Shown here piece by piece: positions 5,826-8,827 of a stretch of DNA of 8,827 nt; the stretch's first letter is position 1; every line of letters begins with the position of its first letter. The position numbers and the translations under genes were made by a program. The DNA lies in assembly GCA_016215715.1 (NCBI GenBank), contig JACRIG010000112.1:1-8827 (forward strand), given 5' to 3'. Below the pieces are notes generated by a model, which was not told where the DNA came from, searched no databases, and saw only the letters and a program-made list of their open reading frames with translations. Source of the DNA: Candidatus Peregrinibacteria bacterium. Its GTDB lineage: Bacteria; Patescibacteriota; Gracilibacteria; Peribacterales; Peribacteraceae.

Positions 5826-6260
5826 ATGCTTCGCTCCCGCCCCGCCTTCTCCCTCATTGAGCTTCTCCTCGTGATCGGCATCCTCGCAATCCTCGCGGCG
5901 ATTGTTCTTGTCGCGATGAATCCCAAGCCGATGGTGGATGAGAGAAATACGAAGCGGACGAAGGACGTCCAGATGCTCCTCGATTCGGTCACCCAGTACA
6001 CAGTCGCAAATAAAGGAATCTTCCCTGAAGGCATCACGTTCACCGCGAAGGAAATCTGCCGCTCCAGCGAACTCCCCTGCCATAACGGCGTCGATCTCGA
6101 CGTGCTCACGGGTTCCTATCTACCCGAGCTCCCCGTCGATCCGCTCGCAAGCGCCTCGGGCACCGGCTCGCACTACACGATTATGAAGGACCGCCAGAAC
6201 CGCATCACGATCGCCGCTCCGGATGCGGAGGGTGGGGCGAAGATTTCGGTGACGCATTAG
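5826..6260 (+). CDS. Type IV pilin-like protein (prepilin)
   Basis: A 144-aa prepilin of the type IV pilus/type II pseudopilin class. The leader MLRSRPA is followed by FSLIELLLVIGILAILAAIVLVAMNPK: a Phe at +1, Glu at +5 and a helix of about 24 hydrophobic residues, the standard class III signal. The -1 residue is Ala instead of the usual Gly, which is tolerated in some pilins. The helix runs on into charged residues (DERNTKRTKDVQMLLDSVTQY), and the globular part has two Cys (ICRSSELPC) that could form a disulfide. The frame is open back to an upstream ATG at 5784, but the leader only makes sense from 5826, and the -10 box lies between the two. The prepilin peptidase at 3800 is the likely processing enzyme. 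Confidence 0.93.
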   Translation: MLRSRPAFSLIELLLVIGILAILAAIVLVAMNPKPMVDERNTKRTKDVQMLLDSVTQYTVANKGIFPEGITFTAKEICRSSELPCHNGVDLDVLTGSYLPELPVDPLASASGTGSHYTIMKDRQNRITIAAPDAEGGAKISVTH

Positions 6261-6296
6261 CGGACATAATGCTCAGAAAAATGTTTATAAAATTCC

Positions 6297-6325
6297 TTGC
6301 ACAGGTGAGACACTTGTGATACACT
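6297..6325 (+). promoter_or_regulatory. Promoter of the toxin-antitoxin operon with operator palindrome
   Basis: TTGCAC (6297-6302) and TACACT (6320-6325) are 17 bp apart, with TG at the extended -10 position. The start would fall near 6332, a leader of about 15 nt. Between the boxes lies an inverted repeat with arms CACAGGTG (6300-6307) and CACTTGTG (6311-6318), one mismatch and a 3-bp centre. Ribbon-helix-helix antitoxins typically bind such sites and repress their own operon, so this is the probable operator. Confidence 0.65.
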
Positions 6326-6346
6326 GAAAATATTCCTATCTTACCT

Positions 6347-6568
6347 ATGCCTACCAAGAAGAAACGCCTCAATATCACACTCCAGAAAGATGTCGCACTT
6401 TTCCTGAAGAAGATGTCGCTACGCGATGATGTGCCGCAGGCAACGAAAGCAGCGGAACTTCTGGAGATGGCCATGGAAATTGAAGAAGACGACTATTTCA
6501 CCGTACTTGCAGAGAAGCGCCTCAAGGCAAACAAAGGGTTTATTTCCCATGAGGAATTCTGGAAGTGA
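6347..6568 (+). CDS. Antitoxin, ribbon-helix-helix (RelB-like)
   Basis: A 73-aa protein. KRLNITLQKDVALFLKKMSLRDDVPQATKAAELLEMAME (6-44) fits a ribbon-helix-helix DNA-binding domain: a short beta strand RLNITL, then two helices. The acidic, less ordered tail (EIEEDDYFTVLAEKRLKANKGFISHEEFWK) is where such antitoxins wrap their toxin. It is followed by an overlapping RelE-type gene, the usual antitoxin-first order. ATG 6347 has no Shine-Dalgarno and follows the operon promoter by about 20 nt. It should neutralise the toxin and repress the operon; this role is inferred from family and position. Confidence 0.88.
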   Translation: MPTKKKRLNITLQKDVALFLKKMSLRDDVPQATKAAELLEMAMEIEEDDYFTVLAEKRLKANKGFISHEEFWK

Positions 6569-6855
6569 TGTACCACATCGAATACAGCAGGCTCATTGAC
6601 CGGAAAGAGTTCAGGAAGCTTCCCACTCATGAATTAGAGATTATTAAGCGTGTTATGGAAGAAAGGCTCACCACGCATCCGGATGTTTTCGGGAAACCCC
6701 TCCGAAAATCACTCCATGGCTTTCGCAGCCTTCGTGTCGGAGATTATCGTGTCATCTATCGAATCGAGGGAAAGGTCGTGCGCGTTTATGCCATTGGGCA
6801 TCGGTCGGTGATTTATAAAAAAGTGGAGAGGGGTGGAGCCGCTGACCAGGATTGA
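6565..6855 (+). CDS. RelE/ParE-superfamily toxin
   Basis: A toxin of the RelE/ParE fold; RelE members cut mRNA in the ribosomal A site, while ParE members poison gyrase. The product (95-96 aa) shows the family pattern: YHIEYSRLIDRKEFRKLP at the N-terminus, KPLRKSLHGFRSLRVGDYRVIYRI in the core, and VVRVYAIGHRSVIYKKV at the end. The core Arg residues and GHRS are typical of RelE. The start is either GTG 6565 (overlap GTGA) or ATG 6568 (overlap TGATG) with the antitoxin stop. The stop TGA (6853-6855) lies inside the opposite-strand tRNA-Thr gene, so the last seven or so codons (GAADQD region) extend beyond the usual family end. RNase activity is the likelier guess. Confidence 0.9.
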   Translation: MMYHIEYSRLIDRKEFRKLPTHELEIIKRVMEERLTTHPDVFGKPLRKSLHGFRSLRVGDYRVIYRIEGKVVRVYAIGHRSVIYKKVERGGAADQD

Positions 6856-6908
6856 ACTGGTGACCTACGCATTACAAGTGCGTTGCTCTACCACTGAGCT
6901 ACAGCGGC
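6834..6908 (-). tRNA. tRNA-Thr (anticodon TGT), CCA encoded
   Basis: A complete cloverleaf reads on the minus strand. Acceptor arms are GCCGCTG (6908-6902) and CAGCGGC (6844-6838); the D arm contains AGCTCAGTGGTAGAGC; the anticodon stem is ACGCA/TGCGT around the loop CTTGTAA, so the anticodon is TGT, reading ACA for threonine. The variable loop is AGGTC and the T arm ACCAG-TTCAATC-CTGGT. The discriminator is T (6837) and CCA follows at 6836-6834, so the 3' end is encoded in the DNA. Its 3' part overlaps the end of the convergent toxin gene by 22 bp. Just downstream there is a T-run but no clear terminator hairpin. Confidence 0.95.
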
Positions 6909-6976
6909 TTAATTCGGACGTGGGATGGAGAGAAGGATAGCGCCGAGCTTCTTATTTTCTGTCGCCCTTCTGGCGG

Positions 6977-6992
6977 CACTGAGCTACAGCGG
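6977..6992 (-). pseudogene. Fragment of a tRNA 5' end (16-bp direct repeat)
   Basis: CACTGAGCTACAGCGG occurs at 6977-6992 and identically at 6892-6907 within tRNA-Thr, 85 bp apart. On the minus strand it equals tRNA bases 2-17: most of the acceptor 5' strand and the start of the D arm. What follows no longer matches a tRNA. It is either a relic of a tandem tRNA copy or one half of an att-like direct repeat. Confidence 0.6.
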
Positions 6993-7010
6993 TGTGCGTG
7001 CAGTATATAC

Positions 7011-7033
7011 AAAAAAGGCGCCGTGAAGCGCCT
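7011..7033 (-). terminator. Rho-independent terminator of rnpB
   Basis: On the minus strand AGGCGC (7033-7028) pairs perfectly with GCGCCT (7021-7016) over a short loop, followed by T at 7016-7011 (six T in a row counting the stem end). It starts 5 nt after the RNase P RNA P1 helix. Confidence 0.85.
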
Positions 7034-7038
7034 GTTTT

Positions 7039-7585
7039 GTCCTGCCCTTTTATACGCCGGGTCCTGTCGGGTGAAGTTTTAACGCTTCACCGGATGATCA
7101 TCTATCTAGGGCCGCCGTTGCCGGCGGTCTCGAGCGGAGGGGTATGCGGAGCGACGAAACCATCGCTAATCCCGCGTACCCAAATCCTCCTTGCACCACC
7201 ATGAGTTTGCCGCTGTGGATCTCTGCAGTGCACCCGCAGGGATTCACATCCCCGGTTCCCGGGGCGTTTCACTCCCACCGATCTTGCGATCAGCGGGCTC
7301 GTCTCTGTGGTACTGGTCCTCGCGCGTCTTTTAAATATAGGACACGCGGGCGGGCGTTACCCGCATGGCGTTTCATGTCCCGTAAAAATGCTTGCGCATC
7401 CACGGGACACGTAAAACTCGCATGGGCCGTGGCTGTGCCACGTGCCGCGAAGCGGTTTTACGTGGTGCCCGGACGTTCCTCCCAGCCCCTCCTTTTTCTC
7501 GTATCGCATCCGGCCAATTCACACGGATGACCAAGATGTCGTTCAAGAAAAAAGAGGGGCTGGGCGATCATCAAAAGAGCAGGAC
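7039..7585 (-). ncRNA. rnpB: RNase P RNA, type A-like, enlarged
   Basis: The catalytic RNA of RNase P, which trims tRNA 5' leaders. On the minus strand the conserved core GAGGAACGTCCGGGC (7481-7467), GGTAACGCC (7361-7353), TAGATAGATGAT (7108-7097) and GACAGGACCCGGCGTAT (7068-7052) occur in the right order. The ends close as P1: GTCCTGCTCTTTT (7585-7573) with AAAAGGGCAGGAC (7051-7039), 13 bp with one G-U. P2 is GATGATC (7572-7566) with GATCATC (7099-7093). P3 is a long arm (7564-7544 with 7501-7481). P18 and P19 (GGTGAAG/CTTCACC at 7091-7070) are visible. At about 547 nt it is far longer than the 377 nt of E. coli; much of the excess is two hairpins between P5 and P8 (7464-7376) and the long P3. 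Frames read as protein here are spurious. Confidence 0.95.
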
Positions 7586-7589
7586 GATC

Positions 7590-7618
7590 ATTATCGCACA
7601 GATTGGCTCCTGTTACAA
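7590..7618 (-). promoter_or_regulatory. rnpB promoter
   Basis: On the minus strand TTGTAA (7618-7613) and GATAAT (7595-7590, 5 of 6) lie 17 bp apart, with TG at the extended -10 position (TGCGATAAT). The predicted start is about 7585-7583, exactly where the P1 helix begins. Confidence 0.75.
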
Positions 7619-7663
7619 GAATCCTGACCTCTTTTTCGGCCAACGGGCAAGCGTCCATTCGAG

Positions 7664-7669
7664 TACAAT
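7664..7669 (+). promoter_or_regulatory. -10 box of the sugar transferase gene
   Basis: TACAAT (7664-7669, 5 of 6) ends 6 nt before GTG 7676, the same leaderless geometry as at the pilin gene. No clear -35 is seen. It supports GTG 7676 as the start. Confidence 0.5.
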
Positions 7670-7675
7670 GCCCGT

Positions 7676-8827
7676 GTGAAAAAACTCGAAATGCTCTTCG
7701 GCGCGCTGCGCGTCCCCTCTGATGCGCTGGCGGTGACGCTGGCGCTGATTCTCAGTTATAAATTACGTCTCGCGAACATTGATCTCGTTCCCTCCATCCA
7801 GCTTCTCGACCCCGCTTCGACACTCCCGGATTTTCCGTACTACCTGCAATCTTTTGTCATACAATCCGTCATTCTTTTTCTCGTGATTGCTCTCGTGCTG
7901 CGGCTCTATGCGTTCTACGTGACGGGGAGTGCGTGGAATGAAATCGGACGGAGCATCGTCGCGGCGATTGTGTGGCTCGCGTGTGTGATGGGATGGTACT
8001 TCCTTGTCCGGCATCAGCTTTTCTACTCCCGCATCCTCCTCCTCCACTCGTTTTTCTTCGTCACGGTCTTCGTCATTCTCGGACGCGCGCTCCTCACGAT
8101 CGTTTATCGTTTCTTCCTGACGATGGGCTACGGAGTACGCAGCGTCATTTCCTATGGCAGCAAGGGACTCACGGAGAGTGCATTGAGGACCCTGCAGGAT
8201 GATGTCCGTTACTATTTCGTCGGTCATGTGCGCTCCCTCGGACAGCTACGCGTCCTCCATGCAAAGTCGCCGCTCGATTTGGTTTTGCAAACCGATCCAC
8301 ACCCGACGAGTGCGGACACGGAAGAGCTGATTCAGGAGTGCCGCAGCCAGCAGATCACCTACGCGTTCCTGCCGCCGGTGCTTGCGGATGTTCCGCAGCA
8401 GCTTTCTGTTGAGCGTCTGGGATTGCTTCCGATGATCCGCCACAGCCCCACCCCTCTTGATGGCTGGGGACGGGTGATGAAGCGGGCGTTCGATATCATC
8501 GCGAGCGCCATTCTGCTTTTCCTTCTCTGTCCGTTGCTCCTTCTTCTCGCTCTTGCAGTGCTGGTTGAGGGAGGGCTGCCGATTTTCTATATTTCGAAGC
8601 GGGTCGGTGATCAGGGCCGGCGCGCAATTTCTGTTCTGAAGTTCCGCTCGATGGTGCCGCATGCGGATGTACGGAAAGCCGAAATGGCCGCACTCAACCA
8701 CCGCTCGGACGGGCCGCTTTTTAAGATCAAAGATGATCCGCGCATCACGCGCCTTGGGCGGTTCCTCCGGCGCTGGTCGCTCGATGAGTTGCCACAGCTC
8801 TTCAATGTGTTCGTCGGTCACATGGCG
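7676..8827 (+). CDS. Polyprenyl-phosphate sugar-1-phosphate transferase (5' part)
   Basis: A membrane enzyme of the polyprenol phosphate:hexose-1-phosphate transferase family (WbaP-like, PF02397 type), which moves sugar-1-phosphate from a nucleotide sugar to undecaprenyl phosphate and starts surface polysaccharide synthesis. The open frame holds 384 codons and runs off the window. The first 160 residues contain about four transmembrane helices (LAVTLALILSY, SVILFLVIALVLRLY, IVAAIVWLACVMGWYF, FFFVTVFVILGRALL). A soluble Rossmann-like middle follows. The catalytic domain begins KRAFDIIASAILLFLLCPLLLLLAL and shows ISKRVGDQGRRAISVLKFRSM, GPLFKIKDDPRITRLG and RRWSLDELPQLFNVF. The C-terminal LVGPRP region would lie just beyond the edge. 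The start is GTG 7676; ATG 7691 is an alternative. A three-codon ATG frame at 7668 is not the start. Confidence 0.93.
   Translation, partial: MKKLEMLFGALRVPSDALAVTLALILSYKLRLANIDLVPSIQLLDPASTLPDFPYYLQSFVIQSVILFLVIALVLRLYAFYVTGSAWNEIGRSIVAAIVWLACVMGWYFLVRHQLFYSRILLLHSFFFVTVFVILGRALLTIVYRFFLTMGYGVRSVISYGSKGLTESALRTLQDDVRYYFVGHVRSLGQLRVLHAKSPLDLVLQTDPHPTSADTEELIQECRSQQITYAFLPPVLADVPQQLSVERLGLLPMIRHSPTPLDGWGRVMKRAFDIIASAILLFLLCPLLLLLALAVLVEGGLPIFYISKRVGDQGRRAISVLKFRSMVPHADVRKAEMAALNHRSDGPLFKIKDDPRITRLGRFLRRWSLDELPQLFNVFVGHMA

Noticed and set aside
7144..7679. Plus-strand frames of 60-128 codons between 7144 and 7679
   Set aside because: They lie over the RNase P RNA gene and its promoter on the minus strand; no recognisable protein motif and no promoter of their own.
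7763..8821. Long minus-strand frames of 154 and 191 codons
   Set aside because: Antisense shadows of the sugar transferase gene; composition is charged and repetitive, with no domain.

Overview
The window looks like a piece of a small, compact bacterial genome, most plausibly a Candidate Phyla Radiation (Patescibacteria) member of moderate to high GC, perhaps near Peregrinibacteria or Peribacteria. That placement is an inference. It rests on tightly packed genes, the near absence of Shine-Dalgarno sequences, several -10 boxes placed so that transcription would begin at the start codon, a minimal one-domain prepilin peptidase, and a pilin with an AMNPK-type sequence after its N-terminal helix. 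TGA is used as an ordinary stop, so the UGA=Gly code of Gracilibacteria/SR1 is excluded.

Layout: (1) 1-704, minus strand: N-terminal part of ribonuclease J, cut by the window edge, with a Pro/Gln-rich extension before the metallo-beta-lactamase core. (2) 705-988: divergent intergenic region with an AT-rich island, an 8-bp inverted repeat and a TAACYCR heptamer repeat. (3) 989-4246, plus strand: a 661-aa membrane protein with a degenerate PP2C-like N-terminus, a RibL-like cytidylyltransferase overlapping it by 4 nt, a small one-TM protein, and a prepilin peptidase. (4) 4247-4596: no protein gene, but a long GC-rich inverted repeat and, on the minus strand, a near-consensus promoter, a highly structured segment and a terminator-like hairpin: a candidate small RNA of about 145 nt. 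(5) smpB and recR, separated by a GGTTCCTTTGGTA-type repeat hairpin. (6) A type IV pilin-like gene. (7) A RelB/RelE-type toxin-antitoxin operon with a palindrome inside its promoter. (8) On the minus strand, tRNA-Thr(TGT) with encoded CCA, a 16-bp fragment of a second tRNA copy, and an unusually large RNase P RNA gene (about 547 nt) with promoter and terminator. (9) The 5' part of a polyprenyl-phosphate sugar-1-phosphate transferase gene, running off the right edge.

Functional themes: RNA processing and ribosome rescue are well represented (RNase J, RNase P RNA, SmpB, tRNA), though no ssrA (tmRNA) gene is seen. The prepilin peptidase and pilin form a small type IV pilus/secretion set, split by the smpB-recR block. 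The last gene would start the synthesis of a surface polysaccharide. The most noteworthy items are the candidate minus-strand small RNA upstream of smpB, the enlarged RNase P RNA, the recurring leaderless promoter geometry, and the toxin gene whose stop codon lies inside a tRNA gene.
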